In this document: piece after piece, positions 48,151 to 58,750 of the stretch
How the letters are laid out: each line of letters begins with the position of its first letter
Position numbering within the stretch: the stretch's first letter is position 1
Source of the DNA: Arthrobacter sp. Leaf141
GTDB lineage: Bacteria; Actinomycetota; Actinomycetes; Actinomycetales; Micrococcaceae
DNA length: 64,000 nucleotides
Direction: 5' to 3'
NCBI RefSeq assembly: GCF_001424565.1
Contig: NZ_LMOL01000010.1
Span: 37,852 to 101,851 of the forward strand
Made by a program: the position numbers and the translations under genes
The notes under the pieces: model-generated
What the model was told of the DNA's origin: nothing
The model's input: only the letters and a program-made list of their open reading frames with translations
Databases searched by the model: none

Positions 48151-49731
48151 GTGGGGCGAGGCCGCGACAAGCAGGACAACGGCGCTGACAGTGCTGCCGG
48201 AGCTGGACCTGTGTCCCGCCACTCAGATGCTTCGGCCGCTGGCGCTGGCACTGCCCGGCACCTGGGACCCATCCGCCGGATGCCCATCTGGCTGAAGGCG
48301 GTCACTGCCGTCCTGGCGGTTGTGCTCGTAGGTGGCCTGGCCTTCGCCGGGTTCTGGTTCTTCCGGCTGCAGAACAACATCTCCAAGGCGCCCCTGAACG
48401 CCGGCGGCGGCAGCACCGAAGGCCAGGTTGATGACGCCAAGGGCAGGATGCAGATCCTGATCCTCGGTTCGGATACCCGCGACGGGAAAAACGCCGACTA
48501 CGGGACAGCGGACCAGTCCACCGGATACGGGAACTCCGATGTGATGATGCTGATGGACATCTCCGAGGACAATAAGCGCGTCAGCGTGATCAGTTTCCCC
48601 CGCGACCTCCTGGTGGACATCCCGGAATGCACTGACGAGGACACCAAACAGACGTATCCGGCCCGCAGCGGCGTGATGATCAACGAAGCCATGGCTGAAG
48701 CCGGGATCGGCTGCGCAGTGGACACCGTCAACAAACTCACCGGCATGGAAGTGGACCACTTCATGATGGCCGACTTCAACGCGGTGAAGGAACTCTCCAA
48801 CGCCGTGGGCGGCGTCGATGTCTGCATCAGCGACGCCGTCTACGATCCGGACTCCCGGCTGCGGCTGCCTGCGGGCACCTCCTCCGTAGAGGGCGAGCAG
48901 GCCCTTGCATTCCTCCGGACCCGCCACGCGTTTGCCGACGGCGGGGACCTCGGCCGGATCAAGGCCCAGCAGGGTTTCCTCTCCTCCCTCACCCGGAAGA
49001 TCAAGGACGAAGGCACCCTGACGGACCCCGTGCGGATGCTGAAGATCGCCGACGTCGTCACCCAGAACCTGACGGTCGACCAGGGCCTGGGATCAGTTCC
49101 CACCCTGCTCACTATCGGCAACCGGCTCAAGGACATCGACGTCGGAAAGGTCGCCTTTGTGGCGGTCCCCACGGGGCCTGCCGCGTCTGATCCGAACCGG
49201 CTCGAAGTGGCTGAACCCGCGGCTTCGCAACTCTTCTCCGCATTGCGCAAGGACGTGGACCTGACGGATCCCACCGCGCCCACGTCGCCGTCGGCCAGCC
49301 CGTCCGCGGAGCCCAGCACGGCCCCGACGGAAACAGCCCCTGCCGTGGCGCCGTACGACAAGGCCCTGCAACCCGTCGCGGTGGCCAACGGCACCGGCGT
49401 CACTGGCCGGGCGCAGGAAATTGTGCAGGCCCTGGTCGCCGGCGGATTCACCCAGTCGACCTTCTTTGACGCAGCAGTGACCGGCCAGACCGTGGTTTAC
49501 TACGGGGCGGACTTCGCCGACGTGGCCGCTGATACGGCGGCCCTGCTGGGCATCCCCGCCACACAGCTCGTCCCGTCAGCCAACGTCTACGGCGTGCAGG
49601 TGGCCCTCGGCAGCGACTTCCCCTCCGGCGTTACCTACGGTGCCGGCACCGCCCTCCCGGACGACATCGTCAGCCAGACCGCCGGTGACGCCGTGTGCCA
49701 GCAGGCAAACCCGGAGCTGATCGTCCGCTGA
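48151..49731 (+). CDS. LCP (LytR-CpsA-Psr) family cell-wall ligase
   Basis: 526 residues: a cytoplasmic N terminus (about 45 residues), one membrane helix (AVTAVLAVVLVGGLAFAGFWFF), the LCP domain (MQILILGSDTRDG, SDVMMLMDISEDNKRVSVIS then FPRDL, FMMADFNAVKEL), and a C-terminal LytR_C domain. A Ser/Pro/Thr linker of ~30 residues separates the two. LCP enzymes attach teichoic-acid-like or arabinogalactan polymers to peptidoglycan. GTG at 48151 has AGAGGAAGG upstream. Confidence 0.94.
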   Translation: MGRGRDKQDNGADSAAGAGPVSRHSDASAAGAGTARHLGPIRRMPIWLKAVTAVLAVVLVGGLAFAGFWFFRLQNNISKAPLNAGGGSTEGQVDDAKGRMQILILGSDTRDGKNADYGTADQSTGYGNSDVMMLMDISEDNKRVSVISFPRDLLVDIPECTDEDTKQTYPARSGVMINEAMAEAGIGCAVDTVNKLTGMEVDHFMMADFNAVKELSNAVGGVDVCISDAVYDPDSRLRLPAGTSSVEGEQALAFLRTRHAFADGGDLGRIKAQQGFLSSLTRKIKDEGTLTDPVRMLKIADVVTQNLTVDQGLGSVPTLLTIGNRLKDIDVGKVAFVAVPTGPAASDPNRLEVAEPAASQLFSALRKDVDLTDPTAPTSPSASPSAEPSTAPTETAPAVAPYDKALQPVAVANGTGVTGRAQEIVQALVAGGFTQSTFFDAAVTGQTVVYYGADFADVAADTAALLGIPATQLVPSANVYGVQVALGSDFPSGVTYGAGTALPDDIVSQTAGDAVCQQANPELIVR

Positions 49732-49815
49732 CAGCGGTCCCGGCTTCCGGGGGCGAACGCCTCCGACGGTGCCGTTCACCCGTAAATCACCTATACGTCT
49801 TCCGGAGCATGCTCC

Positions 49816-50016
49816 CTACCTGGCCGGCTCCCACCCCGGGGTGCCGTCTATTAAGTCGGCGCCCAAGGGCGGCGACGTCACAAGGGCGGTGACTCCCTGT
49901 GCCTCAAGTTCATCCACAACAACGCGAAGCATTGTCTCTCCCATGGCCCGGGGGAGTTCACCTTTGGTGTCCAGATACGCCAGCGGTCCGTGAGACGTAA
50001 GGTAGTCGATGTGCAT
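49816..50016 (-). CDS. Small hypothetical protein, possibly 3' part of a frameshifted gene
   Basis: A 66-residue ORF on the minus strand beginning MHIDYLTSHGPLAYLDTKG and ending GTPGWEPAR. It looks protein-like but I recognise no family. An ATG four codons further upstream (50028) is also in frame. Upstream on the same frame the DNA reads LIITDQTDKAAEALHIAMER back to about 50080 without any start codon, which suggests a longer original gene. It contains TTA and ATA codons that are rare in neighbours. It lies in the ~470-base gap between the LCP gene and the M13 peptidase. Confidence 0.5.
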   Translation of the reverse strand: MHIDYLTSHGPLAYLDTKGELPRAMGETMLRVVVDELEAQGVTALVTSPPLGADLIDGTPGWEPAR

Positions 50017-50159
50017 GCACCGTTCCATGGCGATATGGAGGGCCTCGGCAGCCTTGTCTGTTTGATCGGTGATGATAAGGAAGAACGGCGATGGGCATTG
50101 GGATGCTGCCGCGATACGCCCGAGCCTGGCAAAGCAGATGCAAGCGGGTTTAAAAGCGT

Positions 50160-50189
50160 AAGGTCCCGTCCCAAGGGGGACGGGACCTT
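50160..50189 (-). terminator. Terminator after the M13 peptidase gene
   Basis: A perfect 12-bp stem AAGGTCCCGTCC (50160-50171) pairs with GGACGGGACCTT (50178-50189). On the minus strand it is followed by ACGCTTTTAAAC. It sits 11 bases past the peptidase stop codon. Confidence 0.85.
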
Positions 50190-50199
50190 CCGTGGAGAG

Positions 50200-52152
50200 C
50201 TACCAGATGTTGACGCGCTCGGCCGGCGGCATCCACATGCCGTCGGCTTCGGTGACGGTGAACGCGTCATGGAAGGCGTCGAGGTTCCTGGCGATGGCGT
50301 TGGTCCGGAACTCGTTGGGGGAGTGCGGGTCCGTGGCCAGGCGCCGGACGGCCTCCTCGGTCCGGATGACCTGCCGCCAACCGGCAGCCCAGGACGCAAA
50401 GAAACGCTGCTGCCCGGTCAACCCGTCCAGCTCTTCGGGCTCCTGGCCGTCCAGGCTGATGTGGTAGGCCTTGTAGGCGATGGCAAGGCCGGCGAGGTCG
50501 CCGATGTTTTCGCCCAGGGTGAGCCGGCCGTTGACGTTGTGACCCGGCGCAGCCGTCGGGGACAGCTCGTCATACTGGGCCACGAGTTTGGCGGTGAGGG
50601 CTTCGAACGCCTTCCGGTCCGCGTCCGTCCACCAGTTCCGCAACGCGCCGCCGCCGTCAAACTGCGAACCCTGATCATCAAAGCCGTGGCCGATCTCATG
50701 GCCGATAACGGCCCCGATGCCGCCGTAGTTCACGGCATCATCGGCGTCGGCGGTAAAGAACGGCGACTGGAGGATGGCGGCCGGGAAGACGATTTCGTTC
50801 ATCATCGGGTGGTAGTACGCATTCACCGTCTGCGGTGTCATCAGCCATTTAGTGCGGTCCACGGGCTTGCCCACCTCGTCCAGGTGCCTGTCGACGTCGG
50901 CGTTGTGCGCACGCTCCACGTTGCCCAGCAGGTCCGCCGGATCAATCTCCACAGCGGAGTAGTCGATCCACTCGTCAGGGAAGCCGATCTTGGCCCGGAA
51001 GCCCTCAAGCTTCCGCAGGGCCTCTTCCTTGGTCTCGGCGCCCATCCATCCCACATCCTGAATGCTGCGGCGGTACGCCTCGATCAGGTTGGCCACGAGG
51101 GTCTGCATCCTGGCCTTATGGCTTTCCGGGAAATGCCGGGCCACATAGATCTGGCCCACGGCTTCGCCGAGCGCACCTTCCACAACACCCACGCCGCGCT
51201 TCCAGCGGTCCTTGTTGCGCGGCGTCCCACTGATGGTGGTGCCGTAGAAGGCGAAGTTTGTGTCCACAAAAGTACTGGAGAGATACGGTGCGGCGGCGCT
51301 GACCACACGCATCGCGAGCCAGTCCTGCCACGCCTGCAGCGGCTCGGATTCCAGCAGCGCCGCTGCGCCCACAAAAAAGTCAGGGGTGCTGACCACAATC
51401 TCTTCCCGTTTGGCGGCGTCGATGCCTGCAGCGTCAAACCAGGTGGCCAGGTGTGGGAAGAGGGCAGCGGATTCACCGGCGGTCTTCAGGTTGTATGTTT
51501 TCTGCGGGTCCCGCAGCGTGACGTTGTCCCAGTGGTGCGAAGCGAGGAGGGTTTCCAGTTGCACCACGCGTCCCGCGGCAGTTGCTGCGTCCGCCACTCC
51601 GGCCAGTGCCAGCATGGCCTGCACATGGTCCGTGTAGGCGGCCACCATGGGCGCGAATTTTTCCTCGCGGTAATACGATTCGTCCGGCAGGCCCAGCCCG
51701 CCCTGGCCGGTGTAAAGCAGGACGCGGTCCGGGTTGCCGGCGTCGGGTGCCGGATAAATGTAGAACAGGCCTCCGACGTCCGCGCGGAACAGGCGCCCCG
51801 CCAGGGCGATCAGGTCGGCTGCGGAGTCCGTGGCATACACATCGGCGAGCCGCTGGCGGATGGGTCCGATGCCCTTGGCTTCTGCCGCGGCCTCATCCAT
51901 GAAGCTGGTGTAGAGGTCCCCGATCTTCCGCTCGATGCCACTGGCGGCGGCGCCCTTACCTGCCGCTTCCTCAATGATGGCGCGGACGGCGAGCTCTGAA
52001 CCGTCCCGCAATGCGGTGAAGGTGCCTTCCAGCGGACGGTCGTCCGGGATTTCCGTTGCCTTGAGCCAGGTGCCGTTCACATGCTGGTACAGGTCATCCT
52101 GCGGCCGGACTGTGTGATCAATGGTGGAAAGGTCGATCCCCGATGTGGGCAC
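50200..52152 (-). CDS. M13 family metallopeptidase
   Basis: A 650-residue neprilysin/PepO-type zinc endopeptidase. HEIGH in VIGHEIGHGFDDQGSQFDG near residue 484 gives two zinc His and the catalytic Glu, ENIGDLAGLAIAY near 545 supplies the third ligand, and NAYYHPMMNEIVFPAAILQ is the substrate-binding segment. No signal peptide is seen, so it is probably cytoplasmic oligopeptide processing. ATG at 52152. Its promoter region is shared with the divergent leuA leader. Confidence 0.96.
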   Translation of the reverse strand: MPTSGIDLSTIDHTVRPQDDLYQHVNGTWLKATEIPDDRPLEGTFTALRDGSELAVRAIIEEAAGKGAAASGIERKIGDLYTSFMDEAAAEAKGIGPIRQRLADVYATDSAADLIALAGRLFRADVGGLFYIYPAPDAGNPDRVLLYTGQGGLGLPDESYYREEKFAPMVAAYTDHVQAMLALAGVADAATAAGRVVQLETLLASHHWDNVTLRDPQKTYNLKTAGESAALFPHLATWFDAAGIDAAKREEIVVSTPDFFVGAAALLESEPLQAWQDWLAMRVVSAAAPYLSSTFVDTNFAFYGTTISGTPRNKDRWKRGVGVVEGALGEAVGQIYVARHFPESHKARMQTLVANLIEAYRRSIQDVGWMGAETKEEALRKLEGFRAKIGFPDEWIDYSAVEIDPADLLGNVERAHNADVDRHLDEVGKPVDRTKWLMTPQTVNAYYHPMMNEIVFPAAILQSPFFTADADDAVNYGGIGAVIGHEIGHGFDDQGSQFDGGGALRNWWTDADRKAFEALTAKLVAQYDELSPTAAPGHNVNGRLTLGENIGDLAGLAIAYKAYHISLDGQEPEELDGLTGQQRFFASWAAGWRQVIRTEEAVRRLATDPHSPNEFRTNAIARNLDAFHDAFTVTEADGMWMPPAERVNIW

Positions 52153-52261
52153 TGAAACTCCTTTTGACGAAAGCGCCGCAGCCGGACACCGGCGGGCGTC
52201 TGCATGCTGGACGTTACGGACGGTGGTGCTCTTTCATCTTACGCACCCGTGTTACGCTCAA

Positions 52262-52321
52262 ATGGTGCGTGCAGAGCTCCTCCTTCTTAGCTGCCGCGGC
52301 GAGGCCTCAGACGCTGTCTAG
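52262..52321 (+). CDS. leuL: Leader peptide of leuA (MVRAELLLLSCRGEASDAV)
   Basis: A 20-codon ORF with four consecutive Leu codons (CTC-CTC-CTT-CTT, codons 6-9). A possible -10 TACGCT (52253-52258) lies just before the ATG, so the peptide may be translated from a leaderless transcript; GTG at 52265 is an alternative first codon. Actinobacterial leuA genes are known to carry a leader ORF of this type together with a pseudoknot (LEU element). Ribosome position on the Leu codons should decide whether the RNA folds. Confidence 0.82.
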   Translation: MVRAELLLLSCRGEASDAV

Positions 52322-52350
52322 CGCAAGGCCCATCCTCGCCGCGGAGTCTG
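52294..52350 (+). promoter_or_regulatory. LEU-element pseudoknot upstream of leuA
   Basis: Stem 1 is a perfect 11-bp pairing, CCGCGGCGAGG (52294-52304) with CCTCGCCGCGG (52334-52344). Stem 2 pairs CAGAC in its loop (52308-52312) with GTCTG just outside (52346-52350), which is an H-type pseudoknot. A competing small hairpin AGAC-GCT-GTCT (52309-52319) shares the stem-2 strand. The element overlaps the end of the leader ORF and precedes leuA by ~50 bases. Confidence 0.82.
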
Positions 52351-52372
52351 TGTTGTCCGGCCGTCCTTTTGA

Positions 52373-54139
<1,767 letters not shown>

Positions 54140-54147
54140 TCCTGAAG

Positions 54148-54177
54148 CTGTGCCGCCGGATCCGTCCGGCGGCACAG
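54148..54177 (+). terminator. Hairpin terminator after leuA
   Basis: A perfect 13-bp stem CTGTGCCGCCGGA (54148-54160) pairs with TCCGGCGGCACAG (54165-54177) across a 4-base loop. There is no real U-tract, which is common for actinobacterial terminators. Confidence 0.7.
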
Positions 54178-54248
54178 CCGCACCCCCTTAAACGCAGGGT
54201 GCCCGCGCCCCGTACACGCGGGGCACGCGGGGGATGGGAAGATGGAGT

Positions 54249-55001
54249 GTGGCCCAACAGTCTTTCGCTTCCCGGGCGTACCGGGATGAAGCAGTGGTGC
54301 TCCGTACCCACAAGCTGGGCGAAGCGGACCGCATCATCACTCTCCTTACCAAACACCACGGCCAGGTCCGTGCCGTGGCCAAGGGCGTCCGCCGCACCAG
54401 CAGCCGTTTCGGCGCGCGGCTGGAACCCTTTATGGTCGCAGACCTTCAGCTGGTCGCGGGCCGCACCCTGGACATCGTCACCCAGGCCGTGGCCAAGGGG
54501 GCCTACGGCGGGAACATCGCCGCCGACTACGGCCGGTATACGGTGGCGGCGGCCATGACCGAGACCGCCGAAAAACTCACTGATGTGGACGGCGAAGCCG
54601 GGACTGCGCAGTACAACCTCCTGGTGGGCGCCCTGGCATCCCTGAGCCGGGAGGACCACGCCGCCGGCCTGATCCTGGACTCCTACCTGCTCCGGGCGCT
54701 GGCCACCGGCGGCTGGGCGCCGAGCTTTACCGTCTGCGCACGCTGCGGCAGGCCGGGACCCCACATGGCATTCTCGGCACCGCTTGGCGGCATGGTCTGC
54801 GCGGACTGCAGGCCGCCCGGTTCCCCCGCGCCGGCTGCGGAGACCGTGATCCTGCTGGGCGCCCTGCTCACCGGTGACTGGCCCACCGCGGACGGTTCCG
54901 CCGCCGTGCACCGCCGCGAAGCCGCCGGCCTGGTGGCCGCCTACCTGCAGTGGCACCTTGAACGAGTCCTGAAATCCCTCAAGCATGTGGAGCGTACCTG
55001 A
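54249..55001 (+). CDS. recO: DNA repair protein RecO
   Basis: 250 residues. The N-terminal OB fold contains [20 protein letters not shown] near residue 8 and [12 protein letters not shown] near 40. The C-terminal zinc-like Cys cluster is CARCGRPGP followed by VCADCRPP near residues 160-180. RecO loads RecA with RecR in gap repair. GTG at 54249 with GGAAGATGGAG upstream. uppS follows after two bases. Confidence 0.95.
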   Translation: MAQQSFASRAYRDEAVVLRTHKLGEADRIITLLTKHHGQVRAVAKGVRRTSSRFGARLEPFMVADLQLVAGRTLDIVTQAVAKGAYGGNIAADYGRYTVAAAMTETAEKLTDVDGEAGTAQYNLLVGALASLSREDHAAGLILDSYLLRALATGGWAPSFTVCARCGRPGPHMAFSAPLGGMVCADCRPPGSPAPAAETVILLGALLTGDWPTADGSAAVHRREAAGLVAAYLQWHLERVLKSLKHVERT

Positions 55002-55003
55002 CA

Positions 55004-55834
55004 GTGGCCCTGGGCAAAAAGCACCCCACCACCCGCCGGCGGACCCAACCGGTCATCGCCCCGTACCCGCACCCCTCAGGGGCGGTGGCCCCGGCGATCC
55101 CCGCCGAATTTGTGCCCCGCCATGTGGCCATTGTTATGGACGGCAACGGGCGCTGGGCAAACCAGCGCGGGCTGCCCCGGATAGAAGGGCACAAGGCGGG
55201 CGAACCCGCCCTGCTGGACGTTATGGCCGGTGCCATTGAACTGGGCATCGAATACGTCAGTGTCTACGCGTTCTCCACAGAGAACTGGCGCCGTTCCCCG
55301 GAGGAAGTGCGTTTCCTGATGGGATTTAACAAGGACGTGCTACGCAGGCAGCGGAATCAGCTGGATGAGTGGGGCGTAAGGGTGCGCTGGTCCGGCCGCC
55401 GCCCCCGGCTGTGGGGCTCCGTGATCCGCGAACTCGAGGATGCCGAGGAGTTCACCGCAGGCAACAGCACCTGTACGTTGAACATGTGTGTTAATTACGG
55501 TGGCCGGGCCGAAATCACGGACGCCGTGTCCGCGATTGCCGCCGAGGTTGCCGCCGGCCGGCTGAAGCCCGGTGCCATCACTGAGCGCACCATCCAGAAA
55601 TACCTGGACGAACCGGACCTCCCCGATGTGGACCTATTCCTGCGCAGCTCGGGGGAGCAGCGGCTCTCCAACTTCCTGCTGTGGCAATCCGCGTATGCCG
55701 AGTTTGTTTTTATGGACACCCTCTGGCCGGACGTGGACCGCCGCACCCTGTGGACCGCCGTCGAGGAATACGCCCGGCGCGACCGCCGCTACGGCGGCGC
55801 GGTGGACGCCGCGAAGCCGGCCGGCCATCCATAG
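55004..55834 (+). CDS. uppS: Isoprenyl transferase (undecaprenyl/decaprenyl diphosphate synthase type)
   Basis: A 276-residue cis-prenyltransferase making the lipid carrier for cell-wall synthesis. The signature [19 protein letters not shown], with the catalytic Asp, is near residue 42, GHKAG follows, and the C-terminal [20 protein letters not shown] is typical. Product chain length cannot be told. An N-terminal ~40-residue basic/Pro tail precedes the core. It is adjacent to recO, as in many actinobacteria. Confidence 0.95.
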   Translation: MALGKKHPTTRRRTQPVIAPYPHPSGAVAPAIPAEFVPRHVAIVMDGNGRWANQRGLPRIEGHKAGEPALLDVMAGAIELGIEYVSVYAFSTENWRRSPEEVRFLMGFNKDVLRRQRNQLDEWGVRVRWSGRRPRLWGSVIRELEDAEEFTAGNSTCTLNMCVNYGGRAEITDAVSAIAAEVAAGRLKPGAITERTIQKYLDEPDLPDVDLFLRSSGEQRLSNFLLWQSAYAEFVFMDTLWPDVDRRTLWTAVEEYARRDRRYGGAVDAAKPAGHP

Positions 55835-55854
55835 CAGCAGATAGCAGCAGCGGC

Positions 55855-56823
55855 TTAAATGCCGGCTGTCCCATAGGCGCGGAGCCAGCGGGCCAGCCTC
55901 GCATAGGCGTCCGCGCGGACCTTCTCGGGTGACAGGAAGACATCATGCAGTGCGCCCCCAATCTTCTCCACTGTCACCGTGGTGCCCAAGCCGAAAGCGC
56001 GGGCGCCGATGGCATGCACATCCAGGACAGCGTCAGTGCGCCGCATTTCCTCCGACCAGACCATCCCGTTGGCGCTGCCCTGCGATAACAGCACCAGCAC
56101 CGGAACATCAAGCCGCAGGCCCTTTGCCACACGGGCTTGCCCGGCAAGGATGGCGCTCAGCCAGCCGGCCCTCACAGGGAAGGCCATGGGCGGCCGGTAA
56201 GCGTCGTCAAGGTCCCATTCGCCTTCGGCCGAGCTGCTGATGGTCCGCCAGTAGAACCCACGCTCCGGCAGCCGCAGGACTGTTTCCGGCCGGCGCCGGG
56301 CCAGCGGCCCCACCAGGCCCGATGCGGCACGCCGGACCAGGTGGCTGCCGTGCATTTCCAGCCAGGGGCTGTTGAGGACAAGACCGGAAAGTGCTTCGGG
56401 ATTCCGGCTGGCCCACAATGATGCCACCAGGCCGCCGGTGGAGTGGCCCATCAGGGTCAACGGCCCGGCCGCCCCGTCCGCCCGGATCAGGTCCCACGCC
56501 CGGCTTATTTCGGGGTCGTAGTCGGCCAGGTCGGCGACGTAGCCGCCGGGGCTTCCCGGTTGCAGGCTCCGGCCGTGGTTGTGCATGTCCAGTGCGTAAA
56601 ACGCGTACCCGGCCGATTCCCAGAAGCGGGCCAGGTCCGTATTAAAGAAGTAGTCGCTCCAGCCGTGCAGGAACAGCACCGCAGCCTTCGGGTTCCGACC
56701 CGGAGCGGGCGTGGCCGGCCGGTACCTGATGAGCGTGGCGGTGCGTGCCACGCCGTCCGGTCCGGCGGCGGAAAAGGGCCGGGAGGTGAATTCCGGTCCC
56801 AGGAAGTCCTGTTGCCATGCCAT
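55855..56823 (-). CDS. Alpha/beta hydrolase (lysophospholipase-like)
   Basis: 322 residues. VLFLHGWSDYFFNT gives the oxyanion region, GHSTGG the nucleophile Ser, and GGALHDVFLS the catalytic His near the C terminus. DMHNHGRSL resembles the monoacylglycerol lipase/PldB group. No signal peptide. The substrate is unknown. It is convergent with uppS and divergent from pyrD. Confidence 0.9.
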   Translation of the reverse strand: MAWQQDFLGPEFTSRPFSAAGPDGVARTATLIRYRPATPAPGRNPKAAVLFLHGWSDYFFNTDLARFWESAGYAFYALDMHNHGRSLQPGSPGGYVADLADYDPEISRAWDLIRADGAAGPLTLMGHSTGGLVASLWASRNPEALSGLVLNSPWLEMHGSHLVRRAASGLVGPLARRRPETVLRLPERGFYWRTISSSAEGEWDLDDAYRPPMAFPVRAGWLSAILAGQARVAKGLRLDVPVLVLLSQGSANGMVWSEEMRRTDAVLDVHAIGARAFGLGTTVTVEKIGGALHDVFLSPEKVRADAYARLARWLRAYGTAGI

Positions 56824-56883
56824 GGGCCCATGCTATTGCGTCACCCGTTTGGTCTGGGCCGCCGGAGACGGAAAACTAGAGGC

Positions 56884-57954
56884 ATGCGCGTTTATCCCAC
56901 ATTCTTCAAGCTGGCATTTTCCTGGATGGACGCCGAGCGCGCCCACACGATCGGCTTCAAAGCCATCAGGCTCGCGCACACCACCGGTGCCGGGAAGGTC
57001 CTGCAGAAGTTCACGGCCCCCGCGGCTTCACTCCAGACCACCGCGTTCGGCCTGACGTTCCCGTCCCCGTTCGGCCTGGCTGCCGGGTTTGATAAGGAAG
57101 GCCACGGCATCGAGGCCCTGGCTGAACTCGGTTTCGGCCACGTCGAGGTGGGAACCATCACCGGCCAGGCGCAGCCCGGCAACGAGAAGCCCAGGCTCTT
57201 CCGCCTGGTTCAGGACCGCGCGGTGATCAACCGGATGGGCTTCAACAACGACGGCGCCGCCGCCGTGGCTCCCCGGCTCAAGGCGGCACGGGCTGCTTTG
57301 CAGCGCCGGCATCCTTCGGTGCGCCCGGTCATCGGCGTCAACATCGGCAAGACCAAAACCGTGGAACTCGCGGAGGCCGTGGACGACTACCTGGTCAGCG
57401 CCCGGACGTTGGCGCCGGTAGCCGACTACCTGGTGGTCAACGTCAGTTCTCCCAACACTCCCGGCCTCAGGCTCCTCCAGGACGTGGAAACCCTGCGCCC
57501 GCTGCTGACGGCTGTGGGCGACGAAGCAGACAGGGCAGCCGGGCGGCACGTTCCGCTGCTGGTGAAGATCGCCCCGGACCTGAGCAACGAGGACATCGAT
57601 GACGTCGCCCGGCTGGCGCTGGACCTGAAGCTCGACGGCATCATCGCCACCAACACCACGATCGCCCGGTCCGGGCTCAGCACCCCGGCGGACCAGGTGG
57701 AGGCCCGCGGGGCGGGCGGACTGTCTGGCGCTCCGCTCAAGCAGCGCTCCCTGGAAGTCCTTCGCCGGCTCAAGGCTGCCACCGGTGATGCACTGACCCT
57801 GGTCGCCGTCGGCGGCGTCGAAACAGGCCAGGACGTCCAGGACAGGCTCGATGCCGGCGCAACCCTGGTCCAGGGCTACACCGCGTTCCTCTACGAGGGG
57901 CCCTTCTGGGCTGCCGGCGTCAACCGGCACCTGGCCAGGAACCGCCGCCGCTGA
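56884..57954 (+). CDS. pyrD: Dihydroorotate dehydrogenase (quinone), class 2
   Basis: 356 residues. An N-terminal helix for membrane/quinone contact (YPTFFKLAFSWMDAERAH) precedes the FMN barrel. The barrel has FGLAAGFDKEG near 58, INRMGFNNDG near 114 and VNVSSPNTPGLR with the catalytic Ser near 187. VKIAPDLSNEDI, IIATNTTI and VAVGGVETGQD follow. It oxidises dihydroorotate to orotate using quinone and lies far from the main pyr operon. ATG at 56884 with AGAGG upstream. Confidence 0.97.
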   Translation: MRVYPTFFKLAFSWMDAERAHTIGFKAIRLAHTTGAGKVLQKFTAPAASLQTTAFGLTFPSPFGLAAGFDKEGHGIEALAELGFGHVEVGTITGQAQPGNEKPRLFRLVQDRAVINRMGFNNDGAAAVAPRLKAARAALQRRHPSVRPVIGVNIGKTKTVELAEAVDDYLVSARTLAPVADYLVVNVSSPNTPGLRLLQDVETLRPLLTAVGDEADRAAGRHVPLLVKIAPDLSNEDIDDVARLALDLKLDGIIATNTTIARSGLSTPADQVEARGAGGLSGAPLKQRSLEVLRRLKAATGDALTLVAVGGVETGQDVQDRLDAGATLVQGYTAFLYEGPFWAAGVNRHLARNRRR

Positions 57955-57990
57955 TTCCCGGCCCCAGCCCGGGTCCGGCTTAAAAAGACA

Positions 57991-58032
57991 AAAGGTGGGC
58001 CCCGGCGGATTTTTCCGCCGGGGCCCACCTTT
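57991..58032. terminator. Bidirectional terminator between pyrD and the DUF3043 gene
   Basis: A perfect 19-bp stem (57991-58009 with 58014-58032) closes on a TTTT loop. A-rich and T-rich flanks on both sides suit termination in both directions of these convergent genes. Confidence 0.9.
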
Positions 58033-58059
58033 CGGGTTTGCGCTGCTGGGTTCGGTGGG

Positions 58060-58665
58060 TCAGGAAGGGAACTGGCCGCGCCGGACCTGCGGCTTGGGCA
58101 GGCGCAGCTTGCGGAACTGCAGGGACCGCATGGACCCGTACCAGACGGTGCCGCGTTCCACCTCGCCGAACTTCTGGGCCAGCAGCTTCTTCAGCTTGCG
58201 GGAAATCAGGTACACGTCCACAAACACGGCCAGGAACATCACCCAGAACGCGCCCAGGACGTAGATCATCAGCTCGCTGCTGGCCGGCACCAGCAAGGAA
58301 ACGAGCACAAAGACCAGCGCGCCGAACATCAGGAACTCGCCAAGGCTGAAGCGGGCATCCACGTAATCGCGGGCAAACCTCTTCTGCGGGCCCTTGTCGC
58401 GCAGGGGCAGGAACTTCTCGTCACCCGTGTCCAGTGCGTGCCGCATCTTCTGCCGCTGATCGGCAATGACCTGGCGCTCGGCGGCTTTGGACGCCTTGCG
58501 GTCCTCAGGCACCAGCGGGCGCTTGCGCGCAGCTTCCTGCGCCCTGCGGGTGGGAGTCGGTGCCCCTTTGCCGATGGCGCCGTTGCGCTGCGCCGCCGCT
58601 TCCGCGGCCTGCTGGTCTACTGTCTCCTGCGCCGAGGGCGCTTCCTTTTTACGTCCGAACACCAC
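58060..58665 (-). CDS. DUF3043 membrane protein
   Basis: 201 residues. A long hydrophilic N-terminal part rich in Ala, Gln, Arg and Lys (VFGRKKEAPSAQETVDQQA; KRFARDYVDARFSLGEFL) is followed by two membrane helices (MFGALVFVLVSLLVP and LMIYVLGAFWVMFLAVFVDVY), then a basic tail. It fits DUF3043, an actinobacterial family of unknown function. GTG at 58665 with AAGG upstream; GTG at 58662 is the other option. Divergent from the dipeptidase gene. Confidence 0.88.
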   Translation of the reverse strand: MVFGRKKEAPSAQETVDQQAAEAAAQRNGAIGKGAPTPTRRAQEAARKRPLVPEDRKASKAAERQVIADQRQKMRHALDTGDEKFLPLRDKGPQKRFARDYVDARFSLGEFLMFGALVFVLVSLLVPASSELMIYVLGAFWVMFLAVFVDVYLISRKLKKLLAQKFGEVERGTVWYGSMRSLQFRKLRLPKPQVRRGQFPS

Positions 58666-58750
58666 AACAGAATACCTTGCGGGAGCCCGCCGGGCTGCTG
58701 GCGGCCGGGCCTGCCCTGGCGGCCGATGTGACGGGGGTAATGTTTTGGCC

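Noticed and set aside
49990..51999. 669-residue ORF opposite the M13 peptidase gene
   Set aside because: The minus strand encodes a complete M13 peptidase with its zinc motif; the plus-strand frame is a composition artefact.
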